This document shows, in pieces, positions 18,055 to 26,394 of a stretch of 64,000 nucleotides of DNA. The position numbers and the translations under genes are program-made. Origin of the DNA: Verrucomicrobiales bacterium (GTDB lineage: Bacteria > Verrucomicrobiota > Verrucomicrobiia > Verrucomicrobiales > DEV007); the NCBI GenBank assembly GCA_016795505.1, contig JAEUHH010000103.1, positions 36,321-100,320 of the forward strand, written 5' to 3'. The notes below the pieces were generated by a model. That model was not told where the DNA came from. It saw only the letters and a list, made by a program, of their open reading frames with translations, and made no database searches. The stretch's first letter is position 1, and each line of letters begins with the position of its first letter.

Positions 18055-19257
18055 ATGATCGACATCAGTGTTTTGTATTGCGGACTGGAAACGCCCAGCA
18101 CGCCTCACCGATATGGCCGCACCATCACCGAGATCGACCCGCCGGAGCATCAGCGGATGCGCCTCGCGAAATCAGCCTCGGAGCGTCGCCCCATCGTGGT
18201 CTGGAATCTCACCCGGACCTGCAATCTGAAATGCCAGCATTGCTACACGGACTCCTCGAATCGGCGGTACTCCGGCGAGTTGAACACGGAGGAATGCCGC
18301 GCCGTGCTCGACGACCTGGCCGACTTCCGGGTGCCGGCCGTGTTGTTCTCCGGCGGCGAGCCACTCACCCGGCCAGATCTGTATGAACTGGCTGCCTACG
18401 CCCGCAGCAAGGGGCTCCATGTCGTGCTGAGCACCAATGGCACCCTGATCGACCGATCGGCGGCGGAGCGACTGAAAGAGCTGCAATTCGCCTACGTGGG
18501 CATCAGTCTGGACAGCGCCTTCCCCGAGGTGCATGACCGTTTCCGGGGTGTCTCGGGCGCCTACGAGCGCACCATGCGCGGCTTCCGGCATTGTGTCGAA
18601 GTCGGCCAAAAAGTCGGCCTGCGACTCACCCTGACTCGTGAGACCTGCGAAAATCTTGACGATATTTTCGATCTGATCGAGCGCGAGGGGATCAACCGCG
18701 CCTGCTTCTATCACCTGTGCCCATCCGGCCGGGGCAAGGATCTCTATCGGATGGATCCCGAGCAAAGCCGCCGGGCCATGGACACCATTTTCGAGCGCAC
18801 CCGGCAGCTCAATGCCGATGGCCGGCGCGTCGAGATCCTCACCGTGGACAACCACTGCGACGGCGCCTATCTGCATCGCAAAATGCAGGCGGAGAGCCAT
18901 CCGCGGGCCGATCAGGTGCGCGAGATGCTCGAGTGGAATGGCGGCGCGAGGTACTCCAGCGGCGTGGGCATTTCGAACATCGACTTCAATGGCGATGTCC
19001 ACGCGGACCAGTTCTCGATGTTCCGCACCTTTGGCAATGTCCGGGAGCGACCCTTTTCCGAGATCTGGCAGGACACCACCGACGAGATCATGGCCGGCCT
19101 CAAGGAGCGTCTCGGTCTGTTGGGAGGTCGCTGCGCTGATTGCCAGTATCTCAATCTGTGCGGCGGCGGCCTGCGGGCAAGAGCCGAGGTCGTAACTGGC
19201 GATCCGTGGGCGCCCGACCCAGGGTGCTATCTCTCGGATGAAGAGATCGCGGCTTGA
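18055..19257 (+). CDS. ahbC: Radical SAM protein, AhbC/NirJ-like (didecarboxysiroheme deacetylase)
   Basis: Radical SAM/SPASM enzyme of 400 residues. The N-terminus MIDISVLYCGLETPSTPHRYG strongly recalls AhbC, which removes acetate side chains from 12,18-didecarboxysiroheme in the siroheme-dependent haem pathway; NirJ of haem d1 synthesis is the close alternative. Cys56, Cys60 and Cys63 (CNLKCQHC) bind the radical SAM cluster. The C-terminal SPASM-like cysteines are in CADCQYLNLCGGG and the later PGCYL. I chose ATG 18055 on this similarity. It is alone on its strand: no ahbA/B/D or nir gene is in the window. A strong hairpin terminator follows at 19400. Confidence 0.8.
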   Translation: MIDISVLYCGLETPSTPHRYGRTITEIDPPEHQRMRLAKSASERRPIVVWNLTRTCNLKCQHCYTDSSNRRYSGELNTEECRAVLDDLADFRVPAVLFSGGEPLTRPDLYELAAYARSKGLHVVLSTNGTLIDRSAAERLKELQFAYVGISLDSAFPEVHDRFRGVSGAYERTMRGFRHCVEVGQKVGLRLTLTRETCENLDDIFDLIEREGINRACFYHLCPSGRGKDLYRMDPEQSRRAMDTIFERTRQLNADGRRVEILTVDNHCDGAYLHRKMQAESHPRADQVREMLEWNGGARYSSGVGISNIDFNGDVHADQFSMFRTFGNVRERPFSEIWQDTTDEIMAGLKERLGLLGGRCADCQYLNLCGGGLRARAEVVTGDPWAPDPGCYLSDEEIAA

Positions 19258-19399
19258 GTCACAACAGGCAGGCCAGTGGCCGGATGATGGGTAGTGAAAG
19301 CTGTCTGACGGGGGCCTTTCCGCGCCGCTTTTTGCCGGCATCAATCTGCCGGAGCGGTCGATCCGATCTTCCAGATCGGGAAGCCGGCCTCCAAAACGC

Positions 19400-19436
19400 A
19401 AAAAGCCGGCCCTTCGTGAGAAGGACCGGCTTTTTC
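19400..19436. terminator. Rho-independent terminator, usable in both directions
   Basis: GCCGGCCCTTC (19405-19415) pairs with GAAGGACCGGC (19420-19430) around a GTGA loop with one mismatch. Five A precede it and five T follow. It sits between the convergent radical SAM gene and the HTH-receiver regulator gene and can end both transcripts. Confidence 0.85.
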
Positions 19437-19471
19437 GAAAAACGGGATTCGCTCGCTGGGCGGGCGTCCGA

Positions 19472-20032
19472 TCAGGCGGCGTCGGCGCCCTTGTGGCCGA
19501 GGATTTTGACGGTGCGGTTGAGCTGATCGAATTCGATCGGCTTCTTGATCACCGTGACGGGGCCGCTGGCGAGGATCTTGGTCAGGATCTCGCTGTCCGG
19601 ATAGCCCGTGATGATGACGATGGGCAGGTCCGGGTGCTTGGCCTTGAGCTTGGTGTAAAGCTCGTCGCCGGGGATGTCGGGCAACTTCAGGTCGAGGAAG
19701 ACGAGGTCGAAGCGCTGCTTGTCGGCATACGCGATGGCCTCGGCTCCGGTACCGACCACGATGCGGCCGAAACCTGCCTTTTTGAGGAACTGCTTGAAGA
19801 GAGTCTGCAGGGCGGGGTCATCGTCCACCACCAACACGGTCGGCTGCCCGCCCTGGTCGGTCTTGAGGATGTCCCGGTCGAGCAGGCTCCGCTTGATGCG
19901 CCAGCGACCGCCGATCTGGATGGCGGGCAACTGGCCTCGTTGCACGAGATAGTAGACGGTGGGGAGAGGAATGCGGAGATACTCCGACGTTTCCTTCACC
20001 GTCATCAATTCTGGGGTGTCTTCTTCTGCCAT
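19472..20032 (-). CDS. Response-regulator-like protein: excisionase-type HTH followed by receiver domain
   Basis: Cytoplasmic protein of 186 residues. Residues 8-56 form a MerR/excisionase-type helix-turn-helix (MTVKETSEYLRIPLPTVYYL, then the wing GGRWRIKRSLLD). Residues 64-182 form a CheY-like receiver with the acidic pocket Asp70-Asp72, phospho-acceptor Asp114 in VFLDLKLPD, and VIKKP as the conserved lysine segment. The DNA-binding domain precedes the receiver, the reverse of ordinary response regulators. No histidine kinase gene is near. A promoter at 20168-20196 and the terminator at 19400 make it a single-gene unit. Targets unknown. Confidence 0.85.
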   Translation of the reverse strand: MAEEDTPELMTVKETSEYLRIPLPTVYYLVQRGQLPAIQIGGRWRIKRSLLDRDILKTDQGGQPTVLVVDDDPALQTLFKQFLKKAGFGRIVVGTGAEAIAYADKQRFDLVFLDLKLPDIPGDELYTKLKAKHPDLPIVIITGYPDSEILTKILASGPVTVIKKPIEFDQLNRTVKILGHKGADAA

Positions 20033-20620
20033 GCTGGTCTGTTTGCTGAATGTCTCGATAGTCTGACTGCGTCCGGGGGGAATTTGGCTTGAGACAAAGA
20101 TTAAAATTGGCGGTTCCTGACCGGCGACCGTTGCGAGCGCTGGTTTGTAGATTCCATAATTTCAATAATTGTAAAACCTAGCCTCCCTTATTACAACCGA
20201 AGAATGCTCTTTTGACAAGGAAAATTTGCGAAAAATTTTCAAACTTGAATTTCTTCCCTGCGATTTTGAAAAACGCCAACGTTGGGGTATTCCTGAAAAT
20301 TCTCCCTCAGCCCTTGAATTTCAGGCGCCATTTGGCATCTGATGAGGGCCTTTTCAAGCAGTCAGTTTGAGCGCTGCCGTTATCCGCAAAAATTTCCCCG
20401 GATCGACCTGTTCTCTGCAAAAAACAGGGGGGAGCGAATCGCCGCCAATGTGGGCAGGGTGGGAACTTTTAAAAAGGAAATTTGCAGACGCGATTGCGCT
20501 GGGTGTCCTGGTCAGGATTTTCGCCAGCCGGGCGCCCTTTCCGTTGTTGGTCGCCGAAGTCGGCGCTTGAATCGGTATCCGTTGGCGATTACCGGACACG
20601 GGCTTCGCCACCAACCCCTC
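20033..20620. other. AT-rich 588-base intergenic region between divergent genes
   Basis: No convincing gene. Its 20140-20300 part is markedly more AT-rich than the surrounding DNA. It holds the regulator promoter on the minus strand, a TTGACA at 20212-20217 on the plus strand with only a poor -10 match, and a hairpin near 20292-20324 (CCTGAAAATTC with GAATTTCAGG). The frame running into the RarD gene from 20342 has no protein-like features. Confidence 0.5.
20168..20196 (-). promoter_or_regulatory. Sigma-70-type promoter of the HTH-receiver regulator gene
   Basis: Read on the minus strand, TTGTAA (20196-20191) and TACAAT (20173-20168) are separated by exactly 17 bases, matching the TTGACA/TATAAT consensus at 4 and 5 of 6 positions. 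It lies in the AT-rich stretch and would give a leader of roughly 130 bases before the start codon at 20032. Confidence 0.5.
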
Positions 20621-21514
20621 ATGCAATCTCTCAATCGATCCGCCGTGGCGGGAGCCGTGCTGGCTTTCGGTTTCTGGGGAGTGCTGCCGGTCTTCTGGCG
20701 ACAGCTTCATCATGTGGGGGCTGATCTGACGCTGGCTCACCGCGTGGTGTGGACGATGCTTACGGTGGCGCCGTTGCTTGCGCTCCGCGGCGAAGGGCCG
20801 GCGTGGCGGGATGCGCTCCGTGATGGGCGAAATCTCTCCACACATGCCCTGGCGGGCCTGCTGCTCACGATCAACTGGGGCACCTTCATCTGGGCGGCGA
20901 ATCACGATCGCATTGTCGATTGCAGTCTCGGCTATTTCATCAACCCACTGCTGAACGTGTTCATCGGCGGGCTGCTGCTCGGGGAAACGCTGCGTCCGCT
21001 CCAGAAAGCCAGCGTCGGCTTTGCCGCGACCGGCGTCTGCCTCCAGGTGCTGGCGGTGGGACGATTTCCCTGGGTCGGACTGATTCTGGCCTTCAGCATG
21101 GCTGGCTACGGGCTCGTGCGGCGGCGCAGCGCCCTCGGCTCGATGAATGGGCTCGCCACCGAGACGCTGATCTTTCTGCCTGTCGCCCTCGGCTACCTGA
21201 TCTGGGCGGCCGGGGTGGGTCGGGACCTCTGGGGCCGCGGCGACGCCCATGATCTCGCCTGCATCGGGGCGCTTGGCGTCGTGACCACGATCCCCCTGCT
21301 GGGCTTCGCGCACGCGGCCCGGCATCTGCCATTCTCGGTGCTGGGCCTCCTGCAGTTTCTCGCGCCGACGGGGCAGTTCCTGACCGGCGTGCTCCTTTAT
21401 AAAGAGCCGTTCACGTTGCGGTCTCTGGGCTCGTTCGGCTTCATCTGGACCGGCGTGGCCCTGTTTTGCCTCGATTTGTGGCTTCGGCGGCGTGACCGAA
21501 GCCCGGCTGCATGA
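20621..21514 (+). CDS. rarD: RarD-type EamA-family transporter
   Basis: Inner-membrane permease of 297 residues, the usual RarD length, with about ten hydrophobic segments. I chose ATG 20621 (MQSLNRSAVAGAVLAFGFWG), which places the first helix at the N-terminus; the frame is open back to 20342 without plausible protein. Diagnostic RarD pattern: FGFWGVLPVFWRQL, AHRVVWTMLT, NWGTFIWAANHDRIVDCSLG, GYFINPLLNV, and near the end SVLGLLQFLAPTGQFLTGV. Members are proposed drug/metabolite exporters (chloramphenicol resistance in Pseudomonas); the substrate here is unknown. It precedes lipA by 90 bases on the same strand. Confidence 0.9.
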   Translation: MQSLNRSAVAGAVLAFGFWGVLPVFWRQLHHVGADLTLAHRVVWTMLTVAPLLALRGEGPAWRDALRDGRNLSTHALAGLLLTINWGTFIWAANHDRIVDCSLGYFINPLLNVFIGGLLLGETLRPLQKASVGFAATGVCLQVLAVGRFPWVGLILAFSMAGYGLVRRRSALGSMNGLATETLIFLPVALGYLIWAAGVGRDLWGRGDAHDLACIGALGVVTTIPLLGFAHAARHLPFSVLGLLQFLAPTGQFLTGVLLYKEPFTLRSLGSFGFIWTGVALFCLDLWLRRRDRSPAA

Positions 21515-21604
21515 CGCATTCCGCGGGCCCGTGGCAACGACCCTTCGTTGCGCGGAGCGTCCTTTTCTGCCATGGTTCGCGCCTCGCCACTCCGTTTTCC
21601 CGCC

Positions 21605-22507
21605 ATGCCGAAGATCGATCCCGCTCTGCACCAGGCCAAAAAGCCGCCGTGGATCCGCGTCAAACTGCCCAACAATCCCGTCTTCTGGGACACCAAGGGC
21701 CTCATCGAAGACCTGCGCCTCGTCACCGTGTGCGAGGAAGCCCAGTGTCCCAACCGCTGGGAATGCTGGGGCCAGGGCACCGCGACCATGATGATCGCCG
21801 GCGACCGCTGCACACGCGCCTGTGGCTTTTGTGCCGTCGATACCCGCAAGCCGCTGCCGCTTGAGGCCGACGAACCCCAGCGCGTCGCCGAAGCCGTGCG
21901 TCGCATGCGGCTCAATCACGTGGTCATCACCGCCGTGGCCCGCGACGACCTCGCCGATGGCGGCGCCTGTCATTTTGCCGAGACCATCGCCCGCGTCCGC
22001 GAGGTGAATCCCCAGATCGTCATCGAAGTCCTGACGCCCGATTTCAACGGCCACGAGGATCAACTCTTCGTCGTCATGGAGGCCCGGCCGCACATTTTCA
22101 ATCACAACATCGAGACCGTCGAGCGGCTCACCCCGGTGGTCCGATCGCGGGCGCGCTACTGGCAGTCCCTCCAGGTGCTCAAGAATGCCAAGGCCATCGC
22201 CCGCCGACTCGGACACCGCGTCGCCACCAAGAGCGGCATCATGCTCGGCCTCGGCGAGAGCGAGCCGGAGGTGTTGCAGGCCCTCGATGATCTGCGCGAC
22301 CACGATGTGACCGTCCTCACCCTGGGCCAGTATCTGCGTCCGTCTGAAAAGCACCTGCCCGTCGTCGAATACATCCTGCCCGAGACCTTCGACCGGCTCA
22401 AAGCCATTGCGTTGGAGAAAGGCTTCCGCCACGTCGCTTCCGGTCCTCTGGTCCGGAGTTCGTATCACGCTGCGGACTTCAAGCCGGAACTCGATCTCGA
22501 GGACTGA
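21605..22507 (+). CDS. lipA: Lipoyl synthase
   Basis: Radical SAM enzyme of 300 residues that inserts two sulphur atoms into octanoyl groups bound to lipoyl domains. Cys43, Cys48 and Cys54 (VCEEAQCPNRWECW) hold the auxiliary sacrificial cluster, and Cys69, Cys73 and Cys76 (CTRACGFC) the SAM cluster. The C-terminal GPLVRSSYHA supplies the serine ligand of the auxiliary cluster. I prefer ATG 21605 (MPKIDPALHQ) to an upstream in-frame ATG at 21548. No lipB adjoins. A GcvH-like lipoyl acceptor is encoded at 49463. Confidence 0.95.
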   Translation: MPKIDPALHQAKKPPWIRVKLPNNPVFWDTKGLIEDLRLVTVCEEAQCPNRWECWGQGTATMMIAGDRCTRACGFCAVDTRKPLPLEADEPQRVAEAVRRMRLNHVVITAVARDDLADGGACHFAETIARVREVNPQIVIEVLTPDFNGHEDQLFVVMEARPHIFNHNIETVERLTPVVRSRARYWQSLQVLKNAKAIARRLGHRVATKSGIMLGLGESEPEVLQALDDLRDHDVTVLTLGQYLRPSEKHLPVVEYILPETFDRLKAIALEKGFRHVASGPLVRSSYHAADFKPELDLED

Positions 22508-22513
22508 GCCGCT

Positions 22514-23071
22514 TCACACCGACACCCCGCCGCGGAAGCCCCGCACCGCGTAATAGGACTGCGCGCCATTGTGCCCGATGAAGACCCGTCCGTAGCGACG
22601 CTCGCCGTAGAGCGCTCCGCCGCGCTCGCGGATGTCTGGCGGGCTCTTCAGCCAGCTCGAAGTCTTCGTATCGAACTCACCCAGCGACTGGAGATCGAGG
22701 TATTCCGCCTCCGTCAGCAATTCGATGCCCATTTCCGCCGCCAGATCCGCCGCCGACGTCCGCGGTCGGTGTTCCTTGCGCGATTCCAGCCCGGCGCGGT
22801 CGTAGCAAACACTGGTCCGGCCCTGTGGCGTCTCGCGGGAACAATCGACGAACCGGATCGCCCCTGTCGCCGGCTCGTATCCCGTGACATCCGGCTCGCC
22901 GCCGCTCTGTTCCATCGCCTGGAGCGTCCACAGCCGGTCCGGATGACTTTCCAGCCGCTCACGCACCACTGACCAAGCCAGGCCCGGATGACGCTCCGGA
23001 TGTGAGTCAAAGCGGGCGCTCAGGGTTGCGAGCAATTCGTTGCGTAGTTGAGGAGAGAGGGATTTTTTCAT
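22514..23071 (-). CDS. DUF4256 family protein
   Basis: Uncharacterised cytoplasmic protein of 185 residues from ATG 23071 (MKKSLSPQLRNELLATL). It matches the DUF4256 pattern: RFDSHPERHPGLAW near the start, TGYEPATGAIRFVDCSRETP in the middle, and SSWLKSPPDIRERGGALYGE followed by VFIGHNGAQSYYAVRGFRG at the end. Such proteins occur sporadically in many phyla and no function is known. The stop is 6 bases from the convergent lipA stop, and the start diverges from the FAD dehydrogenase gene. Confidence 0.85.
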   Translation of the reverse strand: MKKSLSPQLRNELLATLSARFDSHPERHPGLAWSVVRERLESHPDRLWTLQAMEQSGGEPDVTGYEPATGAIRFVDCSRETPQGRTSVCYDRAGLESRKEHRPRTSAADLAAEMGIELLTEAEYLDLQSLGEFDTKTSSWLKSPPDIRERGGALYGERRYGRVFIGHNGAQSYYAVRGFRGGVSV

Positions 23072-23234
23072 GGCTGGCGGGAGCATCATTCGGATGATCG
23101 GGAAAATATCAATCAAATAGGGCAGCCGGTCGCTTCGGCGACTGGAAAGAACTCGGCTTCAAGTGGTTCAAGCCAAACAAAATCCGGCTCCGCCAGTTGC
23201 GGCGGCGCGGGCATGGGGTAGGGAAGGGGAAATC

Positions 23235-24833
23235 ATGAGTGAAAGCGCTGCCCGGATCGAGACGGTTGATGTCATTTTATCCCTGGATGAGTCCGAGGAC
23301 GAGGCGGCGCGTCGGCGCGTGGTCGCGGCGAAACTCGGGGTGCCCGAACGTCGCATCGGCGGAATGCGGCTGCGAAAGCACTCGATCGACGCGCGAAAGC
23401 CGTGGATCAAGGTGCAACTCCGCCTCGAGGTGTCGCTGGCAGGCCCGTTGCCGGCCGAATCCAGGCCTGCGCCGGCTTATCCCGCCGTGGTCAGCGGCGC
23501 CAGGACCGTGGTCATCGTCGGTTCCGGGCCGGCGGGGATGTTTGCGGCCTTGCGTTGCCTGGAACTCGGCGCCAAGCCGGTCATTCTCGAGCGGGGCAAG
23601 GACGCCTCGGCGCGGCGCTACGATCTGGCGCCCATTCTGCGGCATGGTACGGTGATCGAGGACTCGAACTACTGCTTCGGCGAAGGCGGGGCGGGCACCT
23701 TTTCCGATGGCAAACTCTACACCCGCGCCGACAAGCGCGGCCCGGTCTCCGAGGTCTATCGCACCCTGGTGGCCCATGGGGCACCGGAGCGCATCCTGAT
23801 CGATGCGCACCCTCACATCGGCTCGAACCTGCTGCCGAACGTGGTCAAAGCGATGCGCGAGAGCATCCTGCAGGCGGGCGGCGAGGTGCATTTTCAGACC
23901 AAAGTCACCGACTTCGAGGTCGAGTCCGGCCGGATTCGGGCGGCCATCACGGCGGACGGGCGGACCTTTGCCGGCGACGCCGTCATCCTCGCGACGGGGC
24001 ACTCGGCCCGCGACATCTATCGGCTGCTGGCAGGCAAGGGGGTGATGATGGAGCCGAAACCCTTTGCCATGGGCGTGCGGATCGAGCATCCCCAGGCCCT
24101 GATCGACGGCATACAGTATCACATGCGGCGCGGACAGACCCGGCACCGGCTGCTGCCGGCGGCGAGCTACCACCTGGCGACGAAACTGGAAGGCCGCGGC
24201 GTACACTCCTTCTGCATGTGTCCCGGCGGCTTCATCGTCCCGGCGGCCACGGAAAACGACGAGGTGGTGGTCAATGGCATGAGCCTGTCAAAGCGCGACT
24301 CGCTATACGCCAACAGCGGGCTCGTCGTCACCGTGGAACCGGAGGATTGTGCCCCCTATCAGGCCGAACATGGCGTGCTGGCCGGCATGGCGTTCCAGAA
24401 GGCGCTCGAAACGGCCGCGAAACAGGCTGGCGGAGGCGGACAGGTGGCTCCGGCGCAGCGGCTCACGGACTTTATGGCGGCACGGGAGTCGGCCGACCTC
24501 CCGCCGTGCAGCTACAAGCCCGGCCTGCGCCCGGCTCGAATCGATACCCTGCTCCCGAAGTGGATGGTGAGCCGGATGCGACGCGGCTTCGATCTGTTCG
24601 GCAAACAAATGCGCGGCTACGTCACCGCGGAGGCGAATCTGGTTGGCTTTGAGACCCGGACCAGTTCGCCGGTGCGCATTCCCCGCGAGCCCGGCACGCT
24701 CCAGCACCCGGAGATCGCGGGCTTGTATCCCTGCGGCGAGGGCGCGGGCTATGCCGGCGGCATTGTGAGCGCCGCCCTCGATGGCCGGAAGTGTGCCGAG
24801 GCAGCCGTGGCCGCGGGCGTGACGTATCCTTGA
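23235..24833 (+). CDS. FAD-dependent dehydrogenase (COG2509 type)
   Basis: Flavoprotein of 532 residues. I chose ATG 23235 (MSESAARIETVDVILS). The N-terminal 90 residues form a small RNA-binding-like or accessory domain typical of this group, with KHSIDARKPWIKVQLRLEV. The Rossmann FAD site VVIVGSGPAGMFAALRCLELG lies at about 91-111, GKDASARR and NYCFGEGGAGTFSDGKLYTR follow, then VILATGHSARDIY, and YPCGEGAGYAGGIVSAALDG near the C-terminus closes the FAD site. Related proteins are annotated as uncharacterised FAD-dependent dehydrogenases; substrate unknown. Confidence 0.88.
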   Translation: MSESAARIETVDVILSLDESEDEAARRRVVAAKLGVPERRIGGMRLRKHSIDARKPWIKVQLRLEVSLAGPLPAESRPAPAYPAVVSGARTVVIVGSGPAGMFAALRCLELGAKPVILERGKDASARRYDLAPILRHGTVIEDSNYCFGEGGAGTFSDGKLYTRADKRGPVSEVYRTLVAHGAPERILIDAHPHIGSNLLPNVVKAMRESILQAGGEVHFQTKVTDFEVESGRIRAAITADGRTFAGDAVILATGHSARDIYRLLAGKGVMMEPKPFAMGVRIEHPQALIDGIQYHMRRGQTRHRLLPAASYHLATKLEGRGVHSFCMCPGGFIVPAATENDEVVVNGMSLSKRDSLYANSGLVVTVEPEDCAPYQAEHGVLAGMAFQKALETAAKQAGGGGQVAPAQRLTDFMAARESADLPPCSYKPGLRPARIDTLLPKWMVSRMRRGFDLFGKQMRGYVTAEANLVGFETRTSSPVRIPREPGTLQHPEIAGLYPCGEGAGYAGGIVSAALDGRKCAEAAVAAGVTYP

Positions 24834-24880
24834 GCCGCGCAGTTCCAGGCTGCCAGCCGGCGCCTTTTCTCATGCGGCGA

Positions 24881-24931
24881 TTTCCGATCAGACAGGGTAT
24901 CATCTCCGATCAAACCCTGTTTCATCGGAAA
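24881..24931. repeat. 22-bp-phased repeat element, locus B (two units, opposed centres)
   Basis: Units GATCAGACAGGGTATCATC at 24886 and GATCAAACCCTGTTTCATC at 24908, a 22-bp pitch, with AGG then CCT centres. Bounded by TTTCC and GGAAA. It sits between the convergent ends of the FAD dehydrogenase and DUF1501 genes. Confidence 0.88.
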
Positions 24932-24944
24932 GCAGGCACCCTGC

Positions 24945-26360
24945 CTACGCCACGATGTCGGTCACGACGCGGCCGTGGACATCGGTGAGGCGGAAGTCGC
25001 GACCGGCGTAGTTGTAGGTCAGCTTTTCGTGATTCAGGCCGAGCAGGTGGAGGATGGTGGCGTGCCAGTCGTGGATGTGAACCTTGTTCTCAACCGCCTG
25101 ATAGCCGTATTCGTCGGTGGCGCCGTAGGTGAGGCCACCCTTCACCCCGCCGCCGGCCATCCAGAGGGAAAAGCCCTTGTTGTTGTGGTCGCGACCGTCG
25201 GTGCCCTGGGAATGCGGCGTGCGGCCGAATTCACCGGACCACATCACCAGGGTGTCCTTGAGCAGGTCGCGGCGCTTCAGATCCTCCAGCAGCCCCGCGA
25301 TCGGCAGATCGGTCTGTCCGCAATTGGTCTCCAGGCCGTTGGTGAGGTTGCGGTGATGATCCCAGCCGCCGTGGCTCAATTCGATGAAGCGCACCCCGGC
25401 CTCGGCCATGCGGCGGGCGATGAGGCATTGACGGCCGAAAGTATCCGTCGTGCCCGCGCCAATGCCATAGAGCTTCAGCGTCTCGGCGGACTCGCCGGAG
25501 ATGTCCAGCACCTTCGGCACCTCGTCCTGCATGCGGAAGGCCAGTTCAAAGGATTCGATCACGCCCTCGACTTCAGGCTGGTGGACATCGCGATTGAGTT
25601 TCTCGATGTTGAGCGATTTGATGTAGTCGAGTTGGACGCGCTGCAGGTCCTTCGGCAGCCTGGGATTGGCGACGTTCGAGACGGGGGCCTTCGGTTCGTT
25701 TCCCATCGCATTGGCCAGCCGGGCACGCAGTCCTCCGGCTCCGCCGACGGCGATGGGCGTGCCCTGATAGATCGCCGGCAGGAAGGCGCTGCCGAAATTC
25801 TGCGAGCCGCCGTCGCCGTTGGGCGGCGCGATAGTGACGAATCCGGGCAGGCTGTCATTGTCCGTCCCCAGGCCGTAGAGCGTCCAGGCGCCCAGCGAGG
25901 GGCGGACGAACTGGAAATTGCCGGTGTGCAGTTGGATGGTCGCCTGCGGGTGGTTCGGGATGTCCGTGTGCATGCTGTTGATGATGCACAGGTCGTCGGC
26001 GTGGCGGGCGACGTGGGGAAACAGGCTCGAAATCCGCTGGCCGCTCTGGCCATGCTGGGAAAACTCCCACTTCGACCCGAGCAACTTCGCGCCCGGTCGC
26101 TGGCCGGCTTTGCCCGAGTCGCGGGTCAGGTCCGGCTTGTAGTCGAAGGTGTCGACATGGGACGGCGCACCGCGCATGCAGAGGAAGATGACGCGCTTGG
26201 CTTTGCCGGCGAAGTGCGGAGCCTTCGGCGCGAGCGGATTGGCGGCGCGATCCGCTGCCAGCGTGCTCAGGGCGGAAAAGGCGAGGTAGCCGAAGCCGGC
26301 CGAGGCGCTTTGCAGGGCGAGCCGGCGGGACAAAACGGGAGGCAGGAGGGAGTCATTCAT
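24945..26360 (-). CDS. DUF1501 protein (sulfatase-fold, Tat-like signal)
   Basis: Exported protein of 471 residues. The N-terminus LSRRLALQSASAGFGYLAFS is a twin-arginine-like signal. The mature part carries the DUF1501 pattern of Planctomycetes and Verrucomicrobia: KRVIFLCMRGAPSHVDTFDY, FSQHGQSGQRISSLFPHVAR, SMHTDIPNHPQATIQLHTGN, PSLGAWTLYGLG, WSGEFGRTPHSQGTDGRDHN and a terminal DFRLTDVHGRVV. The fold is related to sulfatases and alkaline phosphatases, but the CxPSR maturation motif is absent. It starts 34 bases after the DUF1549 gene ends; such pairs recur in PVC genomes. Function unknown. Confidence 0.9.
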   Translation of the reverse strand: MNDSLLPPVLSRRLALQSASAGFGYLAFSALSTLAADRAANPLAPKAPHFAGKAKRVIFLCMRGAPSHVDTFDYKPDLTRDSGKAGQRPGAKLLGSKWEFSQHGQSGQRISSLFPHVARHADDLCIINSMHTDIPNHPQATIQLHTGNFQFVRPSLGAWTLYGLGTDNDSLPGFVTIAPPNGDGGSQNFGSAFLPAIYQGTPIAVGGAGGLRARLANAMGNEPKAPVSNVANPRLPKDLQRVQLDYIKSLNIEKLNRDVHQPEVEGVIESFELAFRMQDEVPKVLDISGESAETLKLYGIGAGTTDTFGRQCLIARRMAEAGVRFIELSHGGWDHHRNLTNGLETNCGQTDLPIAGLLEDLKRRDLLKDTLVMWSGEFGRTPHSQGTDGRDHNNKGFSLWMAGGGVKGGLTYGATDEYGYQAVENKVHIHDWHATILHLLGLNHEKLTYNYAGRDFRLTDVHGRVVTDIVA

Positions 26361-26394
26361 GGCGGGTCGGATGGTTGGGGAGATGGGTGGGAAA

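Noticed and set aside
20354..22468. Long minus-strand frame (704 codons) across rarD and lipA
   Set aside because: Antisense to two recognised genes, with low-complexity His/Gln/Arg-rich translation.
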